Origin: Candidatus Eiseniibacteriota bacterium
GTDB lineage: Bacteria; Eisenbacteria; RBG-16-71-46
DNA length: 64,000 nucleotides
Assembly (NCBI GenBank): GCA_016710095.1
Contig: JADJLL010000004.1
Span: 1-64,000, forward strand
Direction: 5' to 3'
This document shows positions 56,870 through 64,000 of this stretch, in pieces; the first letter of the stretch is position 1, and the number at the start of each line of letters is the position of its first letter. The translations under genes were made by a program, and so were the position numbers. The notes beneath the pieces were generated by a model. It had not been told where the DNA came from and ran no database searches. It saw nothing but the letters and a program-made list of their open reading frames with translations.

Positions 56870-58395
56870 CGCTGCAGTTTCGCCGGACCCACGCCGGGCA
56901 CCTCGAGCATCTCGGCTTCGCTCGCCGGGCGGCGCATCGCCATCTCGCGCAGCACCGCGTCGTTGAAGACGATGTACGCGGGGACGCTTTCGGCGTCGGC
57001 GAGACGCTTGCGCACGGCGCGCAGCTGTTCGAACCGCGCGACGTCGTCCTCGGCCATCTCCGCGAGAGCGGCCGCGCGGCCGCCACGCGCGCCGGCCGCC
57101 GCGGCGGCCTTCACGCTCACCGGCGCGACGAGATCCGCCACGCCGATGCCGCGGCACACGTCGCACGATTCGCCGCACGGCTCGATCGTTTCGTCGAACC
57201 ACGCGCACGCCGCCTGATGGCGGCAACCGCCGGCGTCGAACATGCGGAACAGGTCGAGCGTCTTGCGGCGCGTCTCGGCCTTGAGCGCCTCGTCCTCGAT
57301 CGAGTCGAGGAACGTGTCGTAGCCGATCACGTCGGCGTACGAGTAGAAGACGACGACGTCGCTCACGAGACCGTCGCGGCCCGCGCGGCCGATCTCCTGG
57401 TACCACGCTTCGACGCTCTTCGGCATGTCGCGATGCACGACCAGCCGCACGTTGCTCTTGTCGATGCCCATGCCGAACGCGACGGTGGCGACGATGACGT
57501 CGACTTCGTCGCGCGCGAATGCGTTCTGGTGCCGCTCGCGCAGCTCGTCCGGAAGGCCCGCGTGGTACGGCACCGCACGCACGCCCTGCTCCTGCAGCCA
57601 CGTGGCGGTCTGCTCGACCGAGCGGCGGCTCATGCAGTACACGATCGCGCTCTGGTCCTTGTGCCGCTTGAGCAGCCCGAGCAGGTCCTTGCGCACGTTG
57701 CGCTGCGTGCCGTCGGCGCCCTTGCCCTTGCGCACGGCGGTGATGTGCAGGTTGCGGCGCAGGAACGAACCCTTGAAGCCGTCCGGCTTCTTCATGCCGA
57801 GCTGGCGGATGATGTCGCCCGCCACGCGGCGCGTCGCGGTCGCGGTGAGCGCGAGCACGGGAATGTCGCCCAGCTGCTCCTTGAGCCCGCGCAGCTTGCG
57901 GTACGCGGGGCGGAAATCGTGCCCCCAGTGGCTGATGCAGTGCGCCTCGTCCACGACCACGAGCGAGATGCGGCAGCCGGCGATGAAGTCGCGCAGCGAA
58001 CCCTCGAGCGCTTCGGGCGCGAGGTAGATGATCTCGATCTCGCCGCGGCGCAGCGCGGAGAGACGCTCGCGGCGCTCCTCGAACGGGATCGTCGAGTTCA
58101 CCATCGTCGCGCGGAAGCCGAGACGCACGAGCGCGTCGACCTGGTCCTTCATGAGCGAGATGAGCGGCGACATCACGAGCACCGTGCCCGGCAGGAGCTT
58201 CGCGGGCAGCTGGAACGTGAGCGACTTGCCCGCGCCCGTCGGCATCACGCCGATGCAGTCGCGCCCCGAGAGCACGGTGTCGATGATCTTGCGCTGGCCC
58301 GGGCGGAACTCGCGGTAACCGAAGATCGCTTCGAGCGCCTGCTGCGGATCGGAGTAGGTGGCCTGATGGAAGAGCGGCGCGTTGGAATCGAACAA
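56830..58395 (-). CDS. recQ: ATP-dependent DNA helicase RecQ
   Basis: 521 aa. The start is TTG 58395 with GGGAG upstream; no ATG is near. Superfamily II core: FRPGQRKIIDTVLSG (motif 0), Walker A PTGAGKS, DEAH at 149-152 (VVVDEAHCISHWG), GTALTATAT-type motif III as ALTATATRR, and motif VI QEIGRAGRDG. Zinc-binding Cys residues follow (CRHQAAC, CGESCDVC), and a C-terminal HRDC domain (FNDAVLREMAMRRPASEAEM, VPGVGPAKLQRYGEAFLEAL). A 3'-5' helicase for recombination and fork repair. A bit shorter than E. coli RecQ because the winged-helix region is reduced. Confidence 0.94.
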   Translation of the reverse strand: MFDSNAPLFHQATYSDPQQALEAIFGYREFRPGQRKIIDTVLSGRDCIGVMPTGAGKSLTFQLPAKLLPGTVLVMSPLISLMKDQVDALVRLGFRATMVNSTIPFEERRERLSALRRGEIEIIYLAPEALEGSLRDFIAGCRISLVVVDEAHCISHWGHDFRPAYRKLRGLKEQLGDIPVLALTATATRRVAGDIIRQLGMKKPDGFKGSFLRRNLHITAVRKGKGADGTQRNVRKDLLGLLKRHKDQSAIVYCMSRRSVEQTATWLQEQGVRAVPYHAGLPDELRERHQNAFARDEVDVIVATVAFGMGIDKSNVRLVVHRDMPKSVEAWYQEIGRAGRDGLVSDVVVFYSYADVIGYDTFLDSIEDEALKAETRRKTLDLFRMFDAGGCRHQAACAWFDETIEPCGESCDVCRGIGVADLVAPVSVKAAAAAGARGGRAAALAEMAEDDVARFEQLRAVRKRLADAESVPAYIVFNDAVLREMAMRRPASEAEMLEVPGVGPAKLQRYGEAFLEALREG

Positions 58396-58471
58396 GGCTA
58401 CTCCCGAGGGGGGCGCGAAACGCGAGAAGGCTTCGTCAGGCGCCGCGCGGAGAGCGCGGCGCCCGAAGCGT

Positions 58472-58945
58472 TCAACCGACGAGGCGGTCGAGGCCGAGTT
58501 CGCGACGGCACATCGCGAGCTGGCCGAGGTGATACGTGTCGTGCACGGCGGCGAGACCGACCACGCCGAACAGCGTGGGCTCGAGCCCGGGCACCGGCGT
58601 CTCGGTCTTCAGGCTGTCCATCGTCTGCTTCTCAAGCTGCGCCATGAACGCGGCGTGCACTTCGGACCACTTCGCGGCCACTTCGGCGAGCGTGGGCCAG
58701 CCCTGGAAATCACCGTGCTCACCGCCGCGCTGGAAGTACTTCGCCCACGGCACGTCGGCCTTGCCGCCGAGCGCGCCGAGGAACAGCGAGCGCGTGACGA
58801 CCATGTGCGCCGCGATCCACGCCGGCGAGTTCGTGGCGGCCGGCTTGCGGCGCGCGCCTTCGTCGGTCATGCCGTCGAGCGCGCGCAGGAACAGCGAGTC
58901 CGACGTACGGAAAATGAGTTCGTAGCCGCGCAGTTCGGGAATCAC
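58472..58945 (-). CDS. DinB / DUF664-like metal-binding protein
   Basis: 157 aa from GTG 58945, whose first bases overlap the rhodanese stop (GTGA). A four-helix DinB-like fold is suggested by His residues in IAAHMVVTRSLFLGAL and AVHDTYHLGQLAMCRRELG, which together would bind one metal. Some family members are thiol transferases; many have no known role. Translationally coupled to the rhodanese gene and mqnE upstream. Confidence 0.8.
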   Translation of the reverse strand: MIPELRGYELIFRTSDSLFLRALDGMTDEGARRKPAATNSPAWIAAHMVVTRSLFLGALGGKADVPWAKYFQRGGEHGDFQGWPTLAEVAAKWSEVHAAFMAQLEKQTMDSLKTETPVPGLEPTLFGVVGLAAVHDTYHLGQLAMCRRELGLDRLVG

Positions 58946-59352
58946 TTGGCCTCCGGAGTCACGACGGGAAGCCCGCGCTCGTTCCAGCCGCGCCAGCCGC
59001 CGTCGAGCGAGATGACGTTCGTGTAGCCCATCTTCTGGAGATTGTCCGACGCGAGTACGCTGCGGAAGCCGCCGCCGCAGTACGTGACGATCGGCGTGCT
59101 CTTGTCCGGAATCGCCGTCTCGACGTCGCGCTCGATGATGCCCTTGCTGAGGTGGTGCGCGCTCGGCAGATGGCCGGCGGCCCACTCGCTCTCTTCGCGC
59201 GTGTCCACGAGCACGAAGCGCTCACCGGCCTGCAGCTTCGCGATGAACTCCTCGATCGAACACGTGCGGACTCGCGTCTTGGCTTCTTCGATCAGCGCGA
59301 GGAAACCGGGGTTGTGCGCGTGCGCGGTCACCGGCGTTTCGGTCATCGTCAT
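58942..59352 (-). CDS. Single-domain rhodanese
   Basis: 136 aa from ATG 59352, overlapping the mqnE stop (TGATG). An N-terminal helix precedes the rhodanese domain: FVLVDTREESEWAAGHLPSA, HHLSKGIIERD and the active-site Cys loop VTYCGGGFRS, then NVISLDGGWRGWNERGLPV. It can carry sulfane sulfur as a persulfide. Frames open across the neighbouring mqnE are out-of-register readings. The role beside mqnE is unknown. Confidence 0.92.
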   Translation of the reverse strand: MTMTETPVTAHAHNPGFLALIEEAKTRVRTCSIEEFIAKLQAGERFVLVDTREESEWAAGHLPSAHHLSKGIIERDVETAIPDKSTPIVTYCGGGFRSVLASDNLQKMGYTNVISLDGGWRGWNERGLPVVTPEAK

Positions 59353-60476
59353 CAAGCCCCCACGGCGAGCGCCGGTTCTTCCCGGCGGGAGTACTCGCGG
59401 ACGACCCGGTAGAGCGCGTCGCGCTGCACCGGGATCTTGCCCGCTTCGCGGATCATCTGGACCATTCCGGCTTCGGCCATGCCGACCGGGCTGCGCGCCT
59501 GCGCGGCGTGCGCGATCTTCTCGAGGCCGATCGTGCCGTCGAGGTCGCTCGCGCCGAAGTTGAGCGCGGCCGCGGCGGTGTCCTGCCCGAGCATGATCCA
59601 GTAGCCCTTCACGTGCGGCACGTTGTCGAACACGATGCGCGAGATCGCGATCGTCTTGAGATCCTCGATCGCCGACGCCTGCCGCCGCACGAGCCCGGTC
59701 ATGCCGGGCTGGAACGCGAGCGGAATGAACGCCAAGAAGCCGGGCGCGCGGCGCTCGAGCTCGCGCAGGTCGATCATGTGCTGCACGCGTTCGCCGCGCG
59801 ATTCGATGTGGCCGTAGAGCAGCGTCGAGTTGCTCGGGATGCCGAGCCGGTGCGCGGCCTCGTGGATCTCGAGCCAGCGCTTGCCGCCGATCTTCTGGCC
59901 GAACAGTTCGCGGCGCACGCGCTCGCTGAACACTTCGGCGCCACCGCCGGGCAGCGCGTCGAGGCCGGCGTTCTTCAGTTCGGTGAGTACCCAGTCCACC
60001 GGCTTCTTCGTGAGGCGGCAGAAGAAGTCGATCTCGACGGCGGTGTACGCCTTCACGCTGAGCGCGGGCTTCTTCTCCTTCACCCAGCGAATGATGTCGA
60101 GGTAGTCGTCGAAGCGCCACTTGTTGTGCAGGCCGCCGACGATGTGGATCTCGGTGATCTCGGGGTCGACGTGCGCGAGCACGTCTTCCTTCGACATCGT
60201 GTACGACGTCGGGTCGCCCGGCTTCTTGGCGTAGTCGCAGAACTTGCACGCGAGCACGCAGACGTTGGTCGGGTTCAGCTGGCGGTTGACCGTGAAGTAC
60301 ACCTTGTCGCCGTGCTTGTCGCGCGCGAGCGCGTTGGCCAGCCGGCCGAGCTCGAGCATGGGCGCGTCGAACAGGCGGATGCCGTCTTCCTGGGTGAGAT
60401 GGTCTCCCGCGACCAGCTTGGCGCGCGCGGCCTCCACGAGGGAGTCGCGCAGGCGGATTTCGGAAACGAAGCTCAA
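59352..60476 (-). CDS. mqnE: Aminodeoxyfutalosine synthase MqnE (radical SAM)
   Basis: 374 aa. The start is TTG 60476, with AAAGGA eight bases upstream; farther upstream there is no start with similarity. Radical-SAM cluster CVLACKFCDYAKKPGD (CxxxCxxC), IHIVGGLHNKWRFDDY, GGAEVFSERVRRELF, GHIESRGERVQHMIDL and a closing FGASDLDGTIGLEKI. MqnE joins 3-enolpyruvoylbenzoate with SAM to give aminodeoxyfutalosine. Similar in build to mqnC at 29337 but the LGQDTAA and RRELFGQKIGGKRW segments mark the MqnE branch. First gene of the mqnE-rhodanese-DinB operon. Confidence 0.93.
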   Translation of the reverse strand: MSFVSEIRLRDSLVEAARAKLVAGDHLTQEDGIRLFDAPMLELGRLANALARDKHGDKVYFTVNRQLNPTNVCVLACKFCDYAKKPGDPTSYTMSKEDVLAHVDPEITEIHIVGGLHNKWRFDDYLDIIRWVKEKKPALSVKAYTAVEIDFFCRLTKKPVDWVLTELKNAGLDALPGGGAEVFSERVRRELFGQKIGGKRWLEIHEAAHRLGIPSNSTLLYGHIESRGERVQHMIDLRELERRAPGFLAFIPLAFQPGMTGLVRRQASAIEDLKTIAISRIVFDNVPHVKGYWIMLGQDTAAAALNFGASDLDGTIGLEKIAHAAQARSPVGMAEAGMVQMIREAGKIPVQRDALYRVVREYSRREEPALAVGA

Positions 60477-60637
60477 GACGTGTGTCCTTTCCGCGGCGTG
60501 AGGGCTCGAAACGCGGCGCAGTATAGCCACGCGGCCCCGTGGCTGAAAATGATCCCACATCGCCCCGCCGTTGGACGCATCTGCCCGAGGGACACTACCG
60601 TGCCCGGTCCGTCCATCCCTCCGGAGGCCCTCCCCGA

Positions 60638-62551
60638 ATGAGTTCCGCTCCGGCGCCCGCGAAGGCGCCCGCCAAACCCGAAGAAGCCAAGAAGAAGAAC
60701 GTCTCGCTGAAGGCCGTCTGGCCCGAGGTTTCCGCCCTCGTGAAGCCGCGGCGCGGCAAGCTGGCCCTCGGCCTGCTGCTCGTGCTCGTCCGCAGCATCA
60801 CGGGCCTCGTGCTCCCGCTGTCGCCGATGGTGCTGATCGACCGCATCATCACGCCGCGCAAGCCGGAGCTGCTGCCCCTGCTCGTGCTGGCCCTGCTCGC
60901 GGCCACGGCGATCCAGGCCGTCACGTCGTACGTGCTCACGCAGCTGCTTTCCAAGGAGGGCCAGCGCGCGATCGCCGAACTGCGCGCCAAGGTGCAGGCG
61001 CACATCGGCCGGCTGCCCGTCACGTTCTACGACGCGAACAAGACCGGCACGCTCGTCTCGCGGATCATGAGCGACGTCGAAGGCGTCCGGAACCTCGTGG
61101 GCACGGGCTTCGTCGAGTTCATCGGCGGCCTCGTCACCGCGGCCGTGTCGCTCGTCTTCCTGCTCGAGATCAACGCGACCATGACGCTCGTCACGGCCGC
61201 GGTGCTCATCGGATTCACGGTCGTGCTCGGGCGCGCGTTCAACGTGATGCGCCCCGTGTTCCGCGAGCGCGGGAAGATCCAGGCCGACGTGCAGGGCCGG
61301 CTCACCGAATCGCTCGGCGCCGTGCGCACGGTGAAGGGCTACCACGCCGAGGAGCGCGAACGCGGCGTGTTCGCCGAGGGCGTGCAGCGGCTGCTCGACA
61401 ACGTGCTGCGCACGCTGTCCGCGCAGTCGGTGATGCAGCTGTCCATGGCGCTGCTCATGGGACTCGTCGGCGCCGCGGTGAGCTGGTACGGAGCGAACCA
61501 CATCCTCACGAACGAGATGACGCTCGGCCAGTACATGGCCTACAACATGCTGCTCGGCTTCCTCATCGCGCCCATCTTCCAGATCGTCAACATCGGCACG
61601 CAGCTCACCGAAGCGCTCGCCGGGCTCGAGCGCACGCGCGACGTGCTGGCGGAAGCGCGCGAGGACGCGGACCCGAAGCGCACGCACGCGCTCGGCGTCA
61701 TTCGCGGCGACGTCGCGTTCGAGCACGTGGACTTCGCGTACGAGACCGACAAGCCGGTGCTCGACGACGTGTCGTTCGTCTCGCCGGCGGGCACCGTCAC
61801 GGCGCTCGTGGGTTCGTCGGGCTCGGGCAAGAGCACGATCATCGGGCTCGTCTCCGCGTTCCACTCGCCCGGCACGGGCCGTGTCACCGTGGACGGCGTG
61901 GACCTGTCGACCGTGCGCCTCGACACGTTCCGCACGCAGCTCGGCGTCGTGCTCCAGGATTCGTTCCTGTTCGCGGGCACGATCCGCGAGAACGTCGCGT
62001 TCTCGCGCCCCGGCGCCACGGACGACGACGTGCGCGAGGCCTGCCGCATCGCGCGCGTGGACGAGTTCGCCGACCGCTTCCCCGAAGGGCTCGACACGAT
62101 CGTCGGCGAGCGCGGCGTGAAGCTCTCCGGCGGACAGCGCCAGCGCGTCTCCATCGCGCGCGCGCTGCTGGCCGATCCGCGCATCCTGATTCTCGACGAG
62201 GCCACGTCGAGCCTCGACTCCGAGAGCGAGGCGATCATCCAGGCGGGCCTCTCGCACCTGATGAAGGGGCGCACGACGTTCGTGATCGCGCACCGGCTGT
62301 CCACGATCCGCCGCGCCGACCAGATCCTCGTGGTCGAGGAAGGCCGCATCGTGGAGCGCGGCGATCACGCGGCGCTGTACGCCGCGAGCGGGCGTTATCG
62401 CGACCTGTACGACCGCCAGCACGGACTCGAGCAGAACCTCTTCCTCGCGCCGGGCGAGGGCGACGACGTGCCCGAGGACGACGGACCGCGTGGCGGACGT
62501 GGCGCTCGCGAACCCGGCATGCTCGACGCGATGCAGGGCGGCGCGCGGTAG
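60638..62551 (+). CDS. ABC exporter, fused membrane and ATPase domains (MsbA-like)
   Basis: 637 aa. ATG 60638 with CGGAGG upstream; the first 25 residues are Ala/Pro/Lys-rich. Six transmembrane segments (LALGLLLVLVRSITGLVL, LLVLALLAATAIQAV, GLVTAAVSLVFLLEI and others), then the nucleotide-binding domain: Walker A GSSGSGKST (392-400), Q-loop VVLQDSFLFAG, signature LSGGQRQR, Walker B ILILDEATSSLDSESE and H-loop IAHRLSTIRRAD. A half-transporter that works as a homodimer. MsbA-type lipid export is possible but drug or peptide export cannot be excluded. Divergent from mqnE, followed by a strong terminator. Confidence 0.93.
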   Translation: MSSAPAPAKAPAKPEEAKKKNVSLKAVWPEVSALVKPRRGKLALGLLLVLVRSITGLVLPLSPMVLIDRIITPRKPELLPLLVLALLAATAIQAVTSYVLTQLLSKEGQRAIAELRAKVQAHIGRLPVTFYDANKTGTLVSRIMSDVEGVRNLVGTGFVEFIGGLVTAAVSLVFLLEINATMTLVTAAVLIGFTVVLGRAFNVMRPVFRERGKIQADVQGRLTESLGAVRTVKGYHAEERERGVFAEGVQRLLDNVLRTLSAQSVMQLSMALLMGLVGAAVSWYGANHILTNEMTLGQYMAYNMLLGFLIAPIFQIVNIGTQLTEALAGLERTRDVLAEAREDADPKRTHALGVIRGDVAFEHVDFAYETDKPVLDDVSFVSPAGTVTALVGSSGSGKSTIIGLVSAFHSPGTGRVTVDGVDLSTVRLDTFRTQLGVVLQDSFLFAGTIRENVAFSRPGATDDDVREACRIARVDEFADRFPEGLDTIVGERGVKLSGGQRQRVSIARALLADPRILILDEATSSLDSESEAIIQAGLSHLMKGRTTFVIAHRLSTIRRADQILVVEEGRIVERGDHAALYAASGRYRDLYDRQHGLEQNLFLAPGEGDDVPEDDGPRGGRGAREPGMLDAMQGGAR

Positions 62552-62575
62552 CCCGCCCGCGTGCGTGGGAACGAA

Positions 62576-62612
62576 GAGAGGCCCGGTCTCGCGACCGGGC
62601 CTCTCGTGTTTC
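62576..62612. terminator. Strong terminator between convergent ABC exporter and Tim44-like genes
   Basis: A thirteen-base perfect stem GAGAGGCCCGGTC / GACCGGGCCTCTC with a TCGC tetraloop, 25 bases past the ABC exporter stop and about 30 bases past the stop on the other strand. GTTTCG follows. Confidence 0.8.
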
Positions 62613-62636
62613 GTACTCCGGGCGGAACGGTCCCGG

Positions 62637-64000
62637 TCAGGCCTGCCGGCGTGGCGTCAGGTACTCGGCCGCCGAGAGGAACGCCGTGACGATCCACTCG
62701 TGCTTCGTCGAGTTGAGCGGCATCGAGCAGTAGGGACACGCGAGATCGAGCGAGTCGCTCACCTGCCCGCCGCACGCGGAACACTGGTGCTGGTAGAGCG
62801 CGCCCTTCGGCGGAACGCCGGCGGCGTCTCGCTCGAGCACGAGCACCCAGTCCTGCCGCCGCGGCTCGGCATCGAGCCGGTGGAGCGAGCCCGGACCGTG
62901 CAGCTCCACGCGCTGCGCCGTCACCGCGATGCCCACCGTCACGCGGTGCCGCGGCCCCGACGCGTCGGCCCGAATGAGCACCGCCTCGTTCGTGTAGATG
63001 CGGTCGAACACCACGTGCCGCTCACCGATGAGCTCCTTCACCTGCGCGAACGCCGCGTCGTCCACGAAGCGGCGCACGAGCGCGGGCTCGCGCGTCGCGA
63101 TCGCGGTCATGACCTGCATGAAGCCGTTGCTCGCCTTGTCCTCGGCCAGCTGCGTCGAGAAGTCCGGCGCGGCCTGGCGCAACTGCGCGACCGACGCTTC
63201 GAGGCCGGGTGTCACGAGCCGCTCGATCGCGCCGCGCGTCTCGTAGTCCGCCTGCTGCGTGATCTCGGCGAGCACCCAGTCGAACTCACCGCTGTTGACG
63301 AGCGCGTGGCAGTACTTGCAGTGACAGACCTCGCCCATGTCGTTCGGCAGCGGCGCCGCGCACGAGGGACAGGTCTGCGCTTCGTACACGTCGCCCTTGG
63401 CGCCGGAGGCCCCGCGCTTGCGGAGGAAGCTCCAGTACTCGGTGAACTCGCCGTCGCCCGCTTCGTCGAGCGAGTGGTCCAGCTCGCACACGAACGCGTC
63501 GTGCATGCGTGCGGTGATCGCGACGTCGAGCACTTCGTACGCGCCGTCGACCCGCGCCGCGGCCGGCTGGATCGCGAGGATCACGATCCGGCTGAGCTCG
63601 TTGCGCTGGCGGAGCAGCTGCATCATGCGGAACTGCGTCGCGAAGCGCTGGTACGTGCCGTCGGAAAGAAACGCGCGGGCGAGCGACAGGTTCTGCGCCG
63701 ACCATGCGGACTGGATGCGGTTGAAGCTGACCGCGACCTTGCGCTGGAACGCGGCGGGATCGAAGTCGGGGTTCGCCTTCCGGAACGCGGCGATGCTCGA
63801 CGGATCCATCGCGGATTCGTCCGGGCCGGTCGCCTCGCCGTCGTCGACCACGGACGTGGCGCGCGTGCGCTGCTGCTGGCTGTTGACGATCAGCACGATG
63901 GCGATGATCAGGAAGAACAGCAGCAGCGCGCCGGGGCTGAACTCTCCGCCGCCGCCACCGCCGCCGCCGTAGCTGCCACCACCGGAGTAGCCGCCGCCGC
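62637..64000 (-). CDS. Tim44-like domain protein with two zinc ribbons (5' end outside window)
   Basis: About 454 codons, open to the right edge; the start is not in the window. The visible N-terminus is Gly/Ser/Tyr-rich (YSGGGSYGGGGGG), followed by one membrane segment (ALLLFFLIIAIVLIV). The Tim44-like domain spans about 60-165 (FNRIQSAWSAQNLSLARAFL, VAITARMHDAFVCELD). A first zinc ribbon has CPSCAAPLP and CHCKYCHALV. A second Tim44-like part follows (FVDDAAFAQVKELIGERHVV), with a C-terminal ribbon CSACGG...CPYCSMPL. Bacterial relatives are membrane-attached and of unknown function, possibly lipid-binding. The stop at 62637 faces the ABC exporter terminator. Confidence 0.82.
   Translation of the reverse strand, partial: GGGYSGGGSYGGGGGGGGEFSPGALLLFFLIIAIVLIVNSQQQRTRATSVVDDGEATGPDESAMDPSSIAAFRKANPDFDPAAFQRKVAVSFNRIQSAWSAQNLSLARAFLSDGTYQRFATQFRMMQLLRQRNELSRIVILAIQPAAARVDGAYEVLDVAITARMHDAFVCELDHSLDEAGDGEFTEYWSFLRKRGASGAKGDVYEAQTCPSCAAPLPNDMGEVCHCKYCHALVNSGEFDWVLAEITQQADYETRGAIERLVTPGLEASVAQLRQAAPDFSTQLAEDKASNGFMQVMTAIATREPALVRRFVDDAAFAQVKELIGERHVVFDRIYTNEAVLIRADASGPRHRVTVGIAVTAQRVELHGPGSLHRLDAEPRRQDWVLVLERDAAGVPPKGALYQHQCSACGGQVSDSLDLACPYCSMPLNSTKHEWIVTAFLSAAEYLTPRRQA

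Noticed and set aside
58942..60558. 538-codon frame covering rhodanese and mqnE
   Set aside because: Only the last 136 codons (rhodanese) are real; the rest is mqnE out of register.

Overview
The window is about 70% G+C (judged by eye) and densely coded. It has no rRNA, tRNA, CRISPR array or recognisable transposase. Several secreted proteins end in a FlgD-like Ig domain, there is a cytochrome c/HEAT/NPCBM protein, and menaquinone is made by the futalosine route. Together with LpxR and a beta-barrel protein (diderm envelope), this suggests a high-GC bacterium of the FCB/PVC neighbourhood, for example an Eisenbacteria-type lineage. That placement is inference. The sequence looks like an environmental draft assembly: there is a G/C homopolymer tract near 9.4 kb and many frameshifts between 14 and 27 kb.

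Layout. 1-2.8 kb (-): Ser/Thr kinase fused to an NB-ARC-like ATPase and helical repeats, cut by the window edge. 3.1-5.0 (+): secreted NHL/PKD protein. 5.2-8.8 (+): overlapping operon of an M24 peptidase, hflX, an SRPBCC protein and mqnD. 8.8-9.6: non-coding inverted repeat and low-complexity tract. 9.6-14.1: M1 aminopeptidase (-) and a membrane glycosyltransferase-like protein (+). 14.1-17.8 (-): frameshifted heme/HEAT/NPCBM protein. 17.9-25.3: frameshifted beta-barrel protein and lipoprotein (-), then CsgG-like protein, CHAT protease, sigma factor and zinc-finger anti-sigma factor (+). 25.4-30.5 (-): sugar dehydrogenase-like protein, S9 peptidase, mqnC. 30.8-42.7 (-): two tandem minor-pilin cassettes (fimT-pilV-pilW-pilX). 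Both PilW proteins carry SdrD-like domains and an FG-GAP propeller. 42.9-48.3: lpxR, a secreted metallo-beta-lactamase-fold protein, an AIM24 protein and mqnA. 48.4-55.2 (+): complete his operon hisG-D-C-H-A-B-F-IE behind a His-rich leader peptide and attenuator. 55.3-64.0: PAS histidine kinase (+), recQ, DinB, rhodanese and mqnE (-), ABC exporter (+), Tim44-like protein (-, cut by the edge).

How the parts fit. mqnA, mqnC, mqnD and mqnE, four of the five early futalosine-pathway genes, lie at four separate places; mqnB is not in the window. The his operon has everything for histidine synthesis except histidinol-phosphatase, and its leader carries alternative RNA pairings typical of transcription attenuation. 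The pilin block looks like a duplicated type IV pilus tip module in which the PilY1-type adhesive propeller is built into PilW. The CsgG/CHAT/sigma/anti-sigma run reads as an envelope-signalling module, but every gene in it has broken frames in this sequence.
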